Shown: positions 16,619 through 24,442, counted from the first letter of the stretch. The stretch is DNA of 35,566 nucleotides from an uncultured Sphingomonas sp. (GCA_946482655.1 CAMLSA010000024.1:1-35566), one strand, 5' to 3'. The notes: generated by a model not told the origin, from the letters alone. Numbers and translations: made by a program.

Positions 16619-17087
16619 CCGCCTCGATCATGACCCGGCGAAGCGGTGGAGTTTTTCCAAGTCGATAGAGACCCGGCCGACTGGCAATGGGTGTCGGTGA
16701 CGGGGGGGGCTTGTGCCCCCCTATATCCGACATCGGCGATGATGCGGTTCAGGCTGTTGCCGACCTGCTTCTCGATCGCGGGGACTTTGGCGAGGCTGTG
16801 GCCGTCATAAGGTTTCCCCGCAGCATTTGGACATGGACGACGAATTGGCCGCCTTCGAACGGGACACCGTGGTATCGAGGCTGAGCTTCGAAAAGCCGCT
16901 GGATTTAGCCGTCCGGTCCAGGTGGCCACGCCGAGGCTCTCCTCTCGACCAGCGCCGTCAGCCGCGTGGCCAAAGGCGGCCGCCGGCTTATTCTCATGGG
17001 CATCGGCGAAGCGGCCCTTCAGAAAGCATCCGCAGTAGCGCAAAGCCCGTCACCCGCATATGAGGCGAGTGGGGAATGGGGGAATAT
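16619..17087. other. Rearrangement scar without intact genes
   Basis: This 469-base gap separates the acyl-CoA ligase from the glycosyltransferase frame. It contains the IS5-like fragment listed separately. The rest (about 16850-17050) has no ribosome-site-led frame that I recognise. On the minus strand it reads LKGRFADAHENKPAAAFG, which vaguely recalls the C-terminal motif of the same transposase family but lies on the wrong side of the first fragment. It may be a second, rearranged piece. Confidence 0.4.
16690..16840 (-). pseudogene. Fragment of an IS5-like transposase
   Basis: On the minus strand an open frame reads GKPYDGHSLAKVPAIEKQ and then LNRIIADVGYRGAQAPP. This is the pattern around the second catalytic Asp of IS5-family DDE transposases (NPYDGHTLA...D.GYRGH.AP). 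Sequence before and after loses similarity within about 60-100 bases, and no terminal repeats or full-length transposase are visible. It is therefore a decayed fragment, not a mobile element. A GGGGGGC-TTGT-GCCCCCC hairpin (16704-16721) falls at its 3' end. It marks an old insertion or rearrangement next to the odd glycosyltransferase gene. Confidence 0.6.
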
Positions 17088-17180
17088 ATGCTTGTGCGGC
17101 GGCTAGCGCTATTTCTGGACAGCACCTGGAATACGCTGGCTCATGGAACCAACGTTTCGCGATTGATCCACTTGGCTCTA
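17088..17180 (+). pseudogene. DUF2235-like N-terminal fragment fused to the glycosyltransferase frame
   Basis: Residues encoded here (VRRLALFLDSTWN, then HGTNVSRLIHLAL) match the usual opening of DUF2235 proteins, R-L-v-x-f-x-DGTWN...TNV-x-R-L, which include T6SS Tle-type phospholipases. The rest of such a protein is absent; the frame runs on into the glycosyltransferase. Gly of the DGTWN motif is Ser here. Best read as a truncated gene start left by a deletion that joined it to another gene. Confidence 0.55.
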
Positions 17181-18464
17181 CCAATGCAAGAGCACCGTCG
17201 AAGGAGAGGATCTTCGCGATGGATAAACAGCGCACTGGCTTCCGTCGTCGTCGCTATTTCTCTATTTTTCATCGGTCACCATCTGCTCGAAATTGCGGAG
17301 ATGGTTGCGGGTGGCATCCATGCCGCCCGTATTCTCGTGGATTTCCAGATCTATATTTGCGCGGGCAGCCATATCACCGACCCTTATGGAAGCTGCCTTG
17401 GCACCGAGGTGGTCAGCGGCTTCATCTATCCGCCACCCTCGCTTGTCTATTTCGGCGTCCTGGCCAAACTGCCCCTTGCCTTCGCCCTCGCTGTGCACAG
17501 CTTCATCTCCATCGCCCTTCTCGGCATGGCGTCGTGGATGCTGGCCCGGCTGACGCCGGTCTCGCGCTTTAGTGCGCTGATAGCAATCCTCGGATCGATC
17601 GCGATCGCGCCCATCGGAACGTCATTGCTGGCGGCCCAAGTGAACATCATCGTCATGGCGGCTTGCGTCGCCGGGGTCTATTTCGCGTCGACCGGTGCGC
17701 ATGTCCGGTCGGGCTGCGCAATTGCGCTGGGCTTTTGGCTGAAGCTCTATCCCATTGTCGTACCGGCGCTGTTCATGACCCCGCCGAAACGCCCCGCGGC
17801 TTTCATGACCATGGCGATGATCGCGGCGGTCGCACTTCTTTCCTTATCGTCAGTATCGCCATCTCTCTTCGGCGAATATTTCGGACCGCAGCTCAAGCTC
17901 GTGCAGGGCCACACCCGCGCCGGCCTGTCCTATTCGATCGCCGGCATCGCAGCCCATATCGAGCTGGGCGGAGGCCCGCCCCTCGACAAGTTTATCCCTA
18001 TCCCCGCTCTCGCCCAGTTTCTTTCCAAGGCGATTCTGGCGGCGTCGATCGTCATCGCCATGGCGCACCAGTGGAAGACGCGGGATTCGGCGCCGATGGA
18101 ATCGCTATGCATCCTGCTAACCGGCGCGCTGATTGCCGCGCCGATGGCGTGGAGCTTCCACTATGCGCTGATTTATCCCGCACTCTTTCTTTCCCTCGCA
18201 AGGACAATGGAGCGGCCGGACAGATGGGCGCTTCTCGTCTTCCTGTGCTGGCTCGGCCTTCTCATCCCCGGATGGACCGAGCCACCCGCCATCATCGCCG
18301 AATCGCCGTCGCTCAACGTGCTGGTCCGCAACCGTTATGCTTTTATCGCTATCGTGCTCGTCTTTTTGACCTGCAGACCCTGGAAGACCGCGAGCGCCGA
18401 CGCGCTTACGGAGCGTCGGTGGTCCGGCACCTACTCCCTCCACCACCCTCGCGACGCGCTTTAA
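17088..18464 (+). CDS. GT87-type (DUF2029) membrane glycosyltransferase-like protein with foreign N-terminal extension
   Basis: The frame encodes 458 residues from ATG 17088, which follows GGGGGAA. From about residue 50 it has the features of GT87/DUF2029 polyprenyl-phosphate-sugar-dependent transferases: a first helix (SVVVAISLFFIGHHLL), a loop DFQIYICAGSHITDPYGSC in the catalytic-loop position, YPPPSLVYFG, then about eight further helices and WLKLYPIVVPALFM. The first 35 residues (RLALFLDSTWN, then HGTNVSRLIHLAL) instead look like the start of DUF2235 hydrolases. ATG 17184 is an alternative start that omits this piece. The gene lies between catabolic genes and beside an IS remnant, and is unrelated to them. 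Active-site integrity cannot be judged by eye. Confidence 0.65.
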   Translation: MLVRRLALFLDSTWNTLAHGTNVSRLIHLALPMQEHRRRRGSSRWINSALASVVVAISLFFIGHHLLEIAEMVAGGIHAARILVDFQIYICAGSHITDPYGSCLGTEVVSGFIYPPPSLVYFGVLAKLPLAFALAVHSFISIALLGMASWMLARLTPVSRFSALIAILGSIAIAPIGTSLLAAQVNIIVMAACVAGVYFASTGAHVRSGCAIALGFWLKLYPIVVPALFMTPPKRPAAFMTMAMIAAVALLSLSSVSPSLFGEYFGPQLKLVQGHTRAGLSYSIAGIAAHIELGGGPPLDKFIPIPALAQFLSKAILAASIVIAMAHQWKTRDSAPMESLCILLTGALIAAPMAWSFHYALIYPALFLSLARTMERPDRWALLVFLCWLGLLIPGWTEPPAIIAESPSLNVLVRNRYAFIAIVLVFLTCRPWKTASADALTERRWSGTYSLHHPRDAL

Positions 18465-18561
18465 CCGGCGGCGCTGCTCTTGACGGAGGCCAGCCGTCAA
18501 TCGAATGAGCGTCCGTGAATATCACGCGCATAGCGGGCTCGCACACCGAGCCGGCCATTTC

Positions 18562-18969
18562 TTATCCGCCTGAAACCTCGCCCTCGGGGGCGAACCACGC
18601 GACGGGCCTCCGCTCGATCTCGACGCGCGGCGCTGGACTGAATCTGATGGGAAGGTCGCATCGATAGGCCGAGAAATCACCGTCGTCGCCAGGAGCAAGC
18701 CTGGCAAGCAATTGGGGCCCTTCGTTGAGCTTGACGACACCCAGGGCATAAGGAACGTCTTCGGCGAAGGCTGTCGGTGCGGCGGCGCGAACCACCGTAT
18801 AGGACAACAGAGTCGCCTTTCCGCTCACCTGGGACCACCCCAGATCCTTCGAATAGCATGCCAAGCACCGCTGGCGCGGATACATTTGCCGGTGGCCGCA
18901 GGAATTGCAGAGCTGCACGTGCAGTTCGCCATTGGCGAGATGCTGCTGGAAATCGCTGGCTAAAGTCAT
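18562..18969 (-). CDS. DUF35-type Zn-ribbon/OB-fold protein, partner of the thiolase-like protein
   Basis: ATG 18969 begins MTLASDFQQHL; a TTG 12 bases earlier is less likely. The product (135 aa) has a rubredoxin-like zinc ribbon with Cys21, Cys24, Cys35 and Cys38 (CNSCGH, RQRCLACYS), then an OB-fold (SGKATLLSYTVVR, YALGVVKLNEGPQLLARL). DUF35 proteins bind acyl-CoA and form complexes with thiolase-like partners, for example the ChsH2-Ltp2 aldolase of steroid side-chain degradation or HMG-CoA-synthase-like enzymes. The gene starts 8 bases after the stop of the thiolase-like gene on the same strand, so a complex with that product is likely. Confidence 0.88.
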   Translation of the reverse strand: MTLASDFQQHLANGELHVQLCNSCGHRQMYPRQRCLACYSKDLGWSQVSGKATLLSYTVVRAAAPTAFAEDVPYALGVVKLNEGPQLLARLAPGDDGDFSAYRCDLPIRFSPAPRVEIERRPVAWFAPEGEVSGG

Positions 18970-18977
18970 GGTTCGTC

Positions 18978-20177
18978 TCAATCCATCCGTTCGAGCAGCA
19001 GCACCTGAGCATCGCTGTAGCTACCGCCCGTCCCGCCGACGATGCCCCGTCGGCAATCCGCGATCTGCCGGTCGGGAGGAGCCTGCCCCATCAGCTGGCG
19101 AATCCCCTCGAGCAGCAGCGCCAATCCGCCGCCGATCGCGATATGCCCGCCCGAAAGCAGCCCACCGTTCGTGTTCACGGGCAGCCGCCCACCTGGCGAA
19201 AATTCCCCTCTCGCAAAGCTCTTGGCGCCGTCGCCCTTCGCAGCAAGCCCCAGCCCTTCCACGGCGATCGCCAGGATGACCGGATAAGAATCATAGATCT
19301 GCGCGAAATCGGCTTCCTGGGCGCCCCACCCCGCTTCGGCATAGGCCTCCCTGGCCGCCTTCGACCAACCAAGCGCCCCCATGTCGACTTCCTGCGCGAT
19401 GCTGAAATGGGTGACCGATCCCCCGCTGCCCGCTATCCGCACCAGGGGCTTATCGCTCAGCGATCGAGCCTTCTCAGCTGTCGTCATGACAAAGGCCGTC
19501 GCTCCGTCGCCCATCATGGGGCATTCCAGCGAATGGAGTGGATCCGCGACAACGCGAGAGTTCAACACCTTCTCGACCGTGAGGCCCTTGCCATAGAACA
19601 TGGCATTCGGATTCAGTTGCGCCCATTCCCGGAGCGCGACGCAAATCGAGGCCATGTCGGCTTCCGAGGCGCCGCTTTCGTGCATGTATCTCTGCGTGAG
19701 CAGCGCGCCGATCGCGTTGAAATTCTGACCGGCGGCCCGCTCCCATTCGCGCGGAATACCATTGAACGTCAGCATGTCGATCATCGCGTTGAGATCCGCG
19801 GAACCCCAACGGTCCGCTTGAGCGACGAGGACCGTTTCCGCCTCCCCAGTGGCGATCAGGCTAGCGCCGATGCGCGCCAGGTTATCGCTGGTCGATCCTC
19901 CCGAATGGATCATGATGTTCGACTTGATGGTTCCGCTGAGGCCGAGATCCTCGACCACTCGCGAAAAGATCAGGTCGGCCTGATCTTCCATGGAGTGCAG
20001 GCACGGTGCGAGAAGCAGCATGTCGACATCTCGTGGCTTCAATCCCGCATCATCGAGAGCGAGCATCGCTACATCGGTGAGCGCCTCCATGAAGGATTGG
20101 TCCGGAAAGCGCCCGGCCGGAAGCTCGCCAATGCCGACGAATACCGGCTCTTTCAGGCCCCGTGCGCCCTCTGTCAT
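18978..20177 (-). CDS. Thiolase-like protein lacking the nucleophilic Cys (Ltp2-type aldolase candidate)
   Basis: This 399-residue protein has the thiolase fold but the nucleophile loop reads IHSGGSTSDNL (about 90-100), so the acyl-accepting Cys of normal thiolases (ACAS in the 13836 gene) is absent. Other landmarks: QIYDSYPVI at the position of the thiolase EVHDAF motif, providing Tyr, and NTNGGLLSGGH near the C-terminus. A Cys-less thiolase with a DUF35 partner is the arrangement of Ltp2-like retro-aldolases, which release a short acyl-CoA or aldehyde from a 3-hydroxyacyl-CoA. ATG 20177 overlaps the stop of an upstream gene remnant (ATGA). The aldolase role is inferred from neighbours and the missing Cys, not proven. 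Confidence 0.8.
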   Translation of the reverse strand: MTEGARGLKEPVFVGIGELPAGRFPDQSFMEALTDVAMLALDDAGLKPRDVDMLLLAPCLHSMEDQADLIFSRVVEDLGLSGTIKSNIMIHSGGSTSDNLARIGASLIATGEAETVLVAQADRWGSADLNAMIDMLTFNGIPREWERAAGQNFNAIGALLTQRYMHESGASEADMASICVALREWAQLNPNAMFYGKGLTVEKVLNSRVVADPLHSLECPMMGDGATAFVMTTAEKARSLSDKPLVRIAGSGGSVTHFSIAQEVDMGALGWSKAAREAYAEAGWGAQEADFAQIYDSYPVILAIAVEGLGLAAKGDGAKSFARGEFSPGGRLPVNTNGGLLSGGHIAIGGGLALLLEGIRQLMGQAPPDRQIADCRRGIVGGTGGSYSDAQVLLLERMD

Positions 20178-20401
20178 CGTGACCCTCCCGTCGTCCGCCT
20201 GCCCGCCGGCATGGCCATCGAATACTGCATTACCTCGTCCTCGCGCTGTTTGATCACGGCGTGCTCAACCGTCAGCCTGCCGATAAGATTATCCTGCCGA
20301 GAGCAATCGTGAGCAATTGTCGTGCCAATACGGGGCGCCTGGAATAGCCTCCCATAAAAGGGACCATCGGCGATAGGCGTGCCCTGGCGACGCCTCCGTC
20401 C
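20174..20401 (-). pseudogene. Remnant of a hot-dog (MaoC-like) gene upstream of the thiolase-like gene
   Basis: The minus-strand frame ending at 20174 reads APRIGTTIAHDCSRQDN, GRLTVEHAVIKQREDEV and MQYSMAMPAGRR. This resembles the last strands of MaoC/hot-dog dehydratases (p-G-d-t-i..., g-r-v-t-v-e-x-x-v-x-n-q-x-g-e-v-v). Its TGA overlaps the thiolase-like ATG exactly (ATGA), as in a working operon, yet no start codon follows the SDR stop, so the 5' part of the gene is gone. MaoC, thiolase-like and DUF35 genes often occur together, which supports the reading. The similarity is weak and judged by eye. Confidence 0.42.
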
Positions 20402-20456
20402 GCCCCCGACAGTGTCTTTGGCGCCGACATGCTGCGCACCTTGCCTACACTCGGTG

Positions 20457-21167
20457 CTAGTTGTTGATACTATGGCCTCCATCGAGATAGATCGTCTCTC
20501 CGGTGAGAAACGGCACGTTGCACTCCAGGATCGCCGCGACGACCTTCGCCACATCCTCGGCCGAGCCCGGCCTTCCGCCGGGTATCCGCTTGGCGAACCA
20601 GGCCTTGATGTTCTCCTTGGCCATGAAATCTCGATTCAGGTCCGTCGCGATATAGCCTGGAGCCACGTTCATCACCGAAATCCCCTCTGAGGCCCATTCC
20701 ACCGCCAGGCAGCGCGTAATCGCACCCAGCGCCGCCTTGGCCGCGCAATAGGCGACATTCCGCGGGATCCCGAGCTTATCGTAGAACGACCCGATGTTGA
20801 TGATGTGGCCCCGCGTTTCCTTGAGATAAGGAAATACCTCACGGGAAGCGATCATCGGACCGGTCGCGTTGATCCGTATGGCGGCCTCGAAGTCGGCGGT
20901 CGGCAGCGATGCGCTAACGCTGTCAGTGTGCAAGCCGGCGTTATTCACGAGCCCATAGATCGGCGCTTTGGCCGCGATCTTCGCGAAGACATCGCGGATT
21001 GCCGCCTCGTCCGTGAGGTCGCAGACCATGCCGGTTCCGACCGGCGCATCCCCTGATCTCGACAACGCGACGCAGGGATAGCCCAAGGCATCCAGCTTGA
21101 TCATAATGGCCGCGCCTATTCCGCGGCTTCCTCCGGTTACAATGACCTGTCCTGCTTTTTCATTCAT
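20457..21167 (-). CDS. Short-chain dehydrogenase/reductase (SDR)
   Basis: This 236-residue classical SDR has the cofactor motif TGGSRGIG (about 11-18), the structural LVNNAG, catalytic Ser in INIGSFYDK, and Tyr-x-x-x-Lys as YCAAK. The end is ETIYLDGGHSINN. Its Arg after the first Gly-rich loop residues (TGGSRGIG, then ALSRSGD) favours NADP(H), but this is not certain. It should oxidise or reduce a hydroxyl/ketone of a CoA-bound or free intermediate. It is the first gene of the minus-strand unit SDR, MaoC remnant, thiolase-like, DUF35, and lies downstream of a sigma-54-type promoter at 21300-21315. Confidence 0.9.
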   Translation of the reverse strand: MNEKAGQVIVTGGSRGIGAAIMIKLDALGYPCVALSRSGDAPVGTGMVCDLTDEAAIRDVFAKIAAKAPIYGLVNNAGLHTDSVSASLPTADFEAAIRINATGPMIASREVFPYLKETRGHIINIGSFYDKLGIPRNVAYCAAKAALGAITRCLAVEWASEGISVMNVAPGYIATDLNRDFMAKENIKAWFAKRIPGGRPGSAEDVAKVVAAILECNVPFLTGETIYLDGGHSINN

Positions 21168-21299
21168 TAAATTCAGCCCCGATAGAGTGGATTAGCACGC
21201 GCAAACCCGCAGCTCAGGGTTGCGATAATCCGGATGCGGACCCCAGCTCATGCCGTTTGGCTTATGCCTCATGATGCCGATTACCATTTCATCGCGCCA

Positions 21300-21315
21300 A
21301 GCAAAAAACATGCCA
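21300..21315 (-). promoter_or_regulatory. Sigma-54 (-24/-12) promoter for the SDR/thiolase-like operon
   Basis: Read on the minus strand, TGGCATGTTTTTTGCT matches the RpoN consensus with correct GG-GC spacing. Transcription would begin near 21289, giving a leader of about 120 bases before the SDR start. The leader contains a 31-codon frame (21192-21287) whose ATG would lie almost at the start of the RNA; its coding status is uncertain. The promoter sits directly downstream of the sigma-54 activator gene. Confidence 0.7.
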
Positions 21316-21378
21316 CCAAATCCGCCGGAATGACCGTCCGGCGATGGCCAGGGAGCGCGCCGCCGCCGGCCCATAGGG

Positions 21379-22995
21379 CTAGCTATCGATTTCGGCCAGT
21401 TTCTTGTAAAGATAGGATCGCGAGATACCGAGCTCTTCCGCGACCTTCTTCTTGTTGCCCGCGTGACGCTGAATCGCTTCCTTGATGAGGAGGATCTCGA
21501 CCTTCCCGATATTCTCGCGGATGGTCGACGATTGCCCCGTGCTCATCTTTGCCTCCGGCGCCTCCGGGGCGAGGTTGTTCGCGTCAAGGTCCTGAAAATC
21601 CTTTGCGGTCAGGACTTCGCGCTCGGAAAACACGACCGCTCGCTGGATCACGTTCTGAAGTTGGCGGACATTTCCTGGCCACGAATAATTCATCAGAATC
21701 TCCAGCGCGTCTTCCCGGAGCGTCTTCATGTTCGTCCCCATGCGTCGGGCCGATCGCTTGATACTGTGCCGGGCAAGCAGCGGGATGTCTTCGAGCCTTT
21801 CGCGGAGGGGCGGAACGTGCAGCTTGACCCCGTTTATCCGGAAATAGAGGTCGGCGCGAAACTCCTCGTCGGTAATGCGGCGCCGAAGGTCGCGATTGGT
21901 AGCGCTGATCAGCCGGAAGTTTGTCCTGCGCTCCCGATTGCCGCCCAGTCGTTCGAATGTGCCGTTTTCCAGCACCCGAAGCAGTTTCACCTGGGTCGCC
22001 ATCGGCATGTCACCGATTTCGTCGAGAAAAAGGCTGGAGCTATCCGCAAGCTCGAACTTGCCTACGCGCCCTTCCTTGCGCGCCCCCGTGAAGGCGCCGG
22101 ACTCATAGCCAAAGAGTTCGCTTTCGACCAGATTTTCGGGCAATGAACCGCAGTTCACAACCACCATTGACCGATCGACTCTATTGCTGAGCCCGTGAAT
22201 CGCCTGTGCGATCAGTTCCTTGCCCGTGCCGCTTTCACCCGAGATGAACACCGGGATATCAAATGCCGCAACCTTGCGAATTTGCTCCTTGAGGCGCTGC
22301 ATTGGCGGACTTTCGCCGATGATCTCGTTCAGGCCGAATGTCTTTTGCTGGAGGTGCACCAGCTCTTTGCGATAATGCTCGACTTGGCTGCGCAGGTTGC
22401 TGATCTGCTTGCTGAGCGCGTGAACCTGTTCCGGCGCCTTGAACATCACCTGCCCGATGGCGCCGACGACCTTCCCATGCCGTCGGATGGGGATCCGGTT
22501 CACGACACGCGAAACGCCGCGCATTTCCTGGACCTGGCCAATCTCTGGTGTGCCAGACTTCACGACCAGATCGAGCCGCGTATTCTCGATGATGTCCTTC
22601 ACCGGCCTGCCGATCGAATCGCCGCGCTTCATGCCGAAGAACCGTTCATGAACAGGACTGATATAACGGAGCTTTCCCTCAGCATCGACAACAGTCGCCC
22701 CTTCATAAGGGTTCGTCAGAAAATGCTCGAGGATGTCATAGGAAAAATCGACCGTCGAAACGAAGTCGATCAGCGTGCTCGCGCCTTCCTCGTTGCGGAC
22801 GAGGCAGAGCATGCCCGTTTCCATCGGAAGGAACAGGGCAACATGCTGTACTCCATCGATGTCAACCGTTCGAAGGCGCCTCTCCCGCTCGAGACCCAAT
22901 GCCTTGATTTTTCCCGGCAGCTTGACGGCCACGGCGCCGGGCGTAGCGAAGATCGTTGCTCCTCCATCATCAAAGAAAACCGCTTCGAAATTCAC
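21379..22995 (-). CDS. Sigma-54-dependent activator with PAS sensor (likely regulator of the island)
   Basis: The 538-residue protein has an N-terminal region of unknown ligand (1-85) and a PAS domain (about 88-186, FGMKRGDSIGRPVKD, RVVNRIPIRRHGKVVGA). A short coiled coil follows (about 188-218), then an AAA+ domain with Walker A GESGTGKE (253-260), the sigma-54-contacting loop GAFTGA (300-305) and Walker B SLFLDEIGD (321-329). The C-terminal Fis-type helix-turn-helix is at about 510-536 (NKKKVAEELGISRSYLYKKL). It starts with GTG preceded by GATGAGGGCAA. It is divergent from the beta-oxidation operon, and three sigma-54 promoters lie in the window, so it very probably controls all three units. 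The inducer, perhaps a pathway acyl-CoA or acid sensed by PAS, is unknown. Confidence 0.95.
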   Translation of the reverse strand: MNFEAVFFDDGGATIFATPGAVAVKLPGKIKALGLERERRLRTVDIDGVQHVALFLPMETGMLCLVRNEEGASTLIDFVSTVDFSYDILEHFLTNPYEGATVVDAEGKLRYISPVHERFFGMKRGDSIGRPVKDIIENTRLDLVVKSGTPEIGQVQEMRGVSRVVNRIPIRRHGKVVGAIGQVMFKAPEQVHALSKQISNLRSQVEHYRKELVHLQQKTFGLNEIIGESPPMQRLKEQIRKVAAFDIPVFISGESGTGKELIAQAIHGLSNRVDRSMVVVNCGSLPENLVESELFGYESGAFTGARKEGRVGKFELADSSSLFLDEIGDMPMATQVKLLRVLENGTFERLGGNRERRTNFRLISATNRDLRRRITDEEFRADLYFRINGVKLHVPPLRERLEDIPLLARHSIKRSARRMGTNMKTLREDALEILMNYSWPGNVRQLQNVIQRAVVFSEREVLTAKDFQDLDANNLAPEAPEAKMSTGQSSTIRENIGKVEILLIKEAIQRHAGNKKKVAEELGISRSYLYKKLAEIDS

Positions 22996-23030
22996 TTGCC
23001 CTCATCCTTCCCGACGGGTGCTTTCCACAA

Positions 23031-23059
23031 TGTCCTTGTCGAAGACACTCTAGGGACAA
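23031..23059. promoter_or_regulatory. Candidate activator-binding inverted repeats upstream of a sigma-54 promoter
   Basis: The segment contains nested inverted repeats: TGTCC...GGACA (outer, 18-base spacer) and TGTC-GAA-GACA (inner). It lies about 55-80 bases upstream of the -24 element at 23112 and 36 bases upstream of the activator's own start, a natural place for enhancer sites and autoregulation. I did not find the same motif at the other two sigma-54 promoters, so the assignment is weak. Confidence 0.3.
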
Positions 23060-23111
23060 CCCGATGGGCTAGCAAGCTTTTGCAGCCCCTCGTACCTAGA
23101 TCAGCACCGGT

Positions 23112-23127
23112 TGGCGCGGAAGTTGCT
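23112..23127 (+). promoter_or_regulatory. Sigma-54 (-24/-12) promoter for the beta-oxidation operon
   Basis: TGGCGCGGAAGTTGCT fits the RpoN consensus with exact spacing. The predicted start (about 23138) is some 45 bases before the CoA-transferase ATG. It lies in the 190-base region shared with the divergent sigma-54 activator gene. Confidence 0.78.
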
Positions 23128-23184
23128 TGGCGAAATCGCGCGGTATCGACTTGGCGCCGCGGCAACGCATCTGATGGTGAAATG

Positions 23185-24411
23185 ATGGATTCTGGTAGCC
23201 AGCTCGACGCCTCCTCACAGGGCTCCTTCGCATTGCTTGAGGGCGTGAAGGTGCTTGACCTTACCACCTCCATCGCCGGTCCCTATGCGACGATGCTGCT
23301 GTCGGATCTGGGAGCGGCGGTCATCAAGGTTGAACGATCCACCGGCGACGATACCCGCCATTGGGGACCGCCCTTTCTCGATGGAGAGGCGCTCTGGTTC
23401 ATCAGTGTGAATCGCAACAAGCGATCACTGTGCCTCGACATGACATCGGACGCCGGAAAAAGCGCGATTCAAAAGCTGCTCGATCAGGCCGACGTCATCA
23501 TCACCAACCAGTTACTTGCCACTCAGAAGAAGCTCGGCATAGATTCCGACACAACCCGACGCACTCGTCCCGGACTCATCCATGTTTCGTTGACTGGTTT
23601 CGGGTTGACCGGCCCCAATTCCGCCCGCGCATGTTATGATCTCATCGCCGAGGGCTATAGCGGCGTGATGGATCTGACCGGCCTGCCGGAGTCGGCGCCC
23701 CAGAAGGTTGGCACGCCCGCTGCCGACCTGCTGGCGGGCAGCGACGCGGCACTTGCCATAACCGGCGCCCTGTATCGCCGCTCCCAGACGGGCGTCGGGT
23801 GTGCGATCGATGTCACGCTGACGGAAAGCATGGTCAGGTTTCTTGCTCCGCGGATTGTGCCTTTTCTAGGTTCGGGGGACGTGCCGCGGCGCAGCGGAGG
23901 TACGGATAGTGTCATTGCCATTTACCAGTCATTCGAGACTGCCGATCTTCCGCTGACGCTGGCCCTCGGCAACGATGCCATCTGGCGGCGATTCTGGCAG
24001 GTGGTCGAGCGGCCCGAGCTGGCGGAACGCCCTGGAACCGAAACCAACGCCAGCCGCCGTGCCAACCGGGCCGAGATCGTGGCGCAGATTCAGGATATTC
24101 TGAAGACCCAAGGCCGAGAGCAGTGGCTTTCCAAGTTCGCCGAGGCTAAGGTGCCCGCCGGCCCCATAAATCGGGTCGACGAGGTCGTGGTCGACCCGCA
24201 TTTCCTGGAGCGCGGCCTGTTTTTCGAAATCGAAAGAGATGGTCATTCTCTGCCGCAGGTCGGATTAGGTATCAGGATCGACGGTCGAGCGGCCACGTTC
24301 AACACGCCCCCACCGAGGCTTGGAGAACATACCGACGAAATCCTGGCCGATGATCTCGGCCTCTCAGAGGACGAAATCTCCCTGCTCAAGGGCGACACGG
24401 CCAACCGATAG
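23185..24411 (+). CDS. CaiB/BaiF family III CoA-transferase
   Basis: ATG 23185 follows GGTGA; ATG 23182 is one codon earlier and equally in frame. Upstream parts of the long frame are antisense to the activator gene and are not used. The product (408 aa) has the family's N-terminal Rossmann-like domain (GVKVLDLTTSIAGPYATMLL, LGAAVIKVE), NRNKRSLCLDM, and the catalytic Asp in TPAADLLAG. It moves CoA between acids without ATP, or activates the pathway acid from another acyl-CoA. It is the first gene of the plus-strand operon, 31 bases before the MenB/BadI-like gene. Donor and acceptor are unknown. Confidence 0.9.
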   Translation: MDSGSQLDASSQGSFALLEGVKVLDLTTSIAGPYATMLLSDLGAAVIKVERSTGDDTRHWGPPFLDGEALWFISVNRNKRSLCLDMTSDAGKSAIQKLLDQADVIITNQLLATQKKLGIDSDTTRRTRPGLIHVSLTGFGLTGPNSARACYDLIAEGYSGVMDLTGLPESAPQKVGTPAADLLAGSDAALAITGALYRRSQTGVGCAIDVTLTESMVRFLAPRIVPFLGSGDVPRRSGGTDSVIAIYQSFETADLPLTLALGNDAIWRRFWQVVERPELAERPGTETNASRRANRAEIVAQIQDILKTQGREQWLSKFAEAKVPAGPINRVDEVVVDPHFLERGLFFEIERDGHSLPQVGLGIRIDGRAATFNTPPPRLGEHTDEILADDLGLSEDEISLLKGDTANR

Positions 24412-24442
24412 ATCCAGAAGTCCGACTATACAGGAAGCCACG

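Noticed and set aside
16704..16721. GGGGGGC-TTGT-GCCCCCC hairpin as a terminator of the ligase operon
   Set aside because: It lies inside the transposase fragment, has no T-run and is about 90 bases after the stop; it could be incidental.
18777..20312. 511-codon plus-strand open frame
   Set aside because: It is antisense to the thiolase-like gene and the DUF35 gene; the translation is rich in Arg, Pro and His without any domain, as expected for a high-GC shadow.
22195..23184. Long plus-strand open frame leading into the CoA-transferase gene
   Set aside because: It is antisense to the sigma-54 activator, whose motifs are unmistakable; CoA-transferase similarity begins only after 23185.
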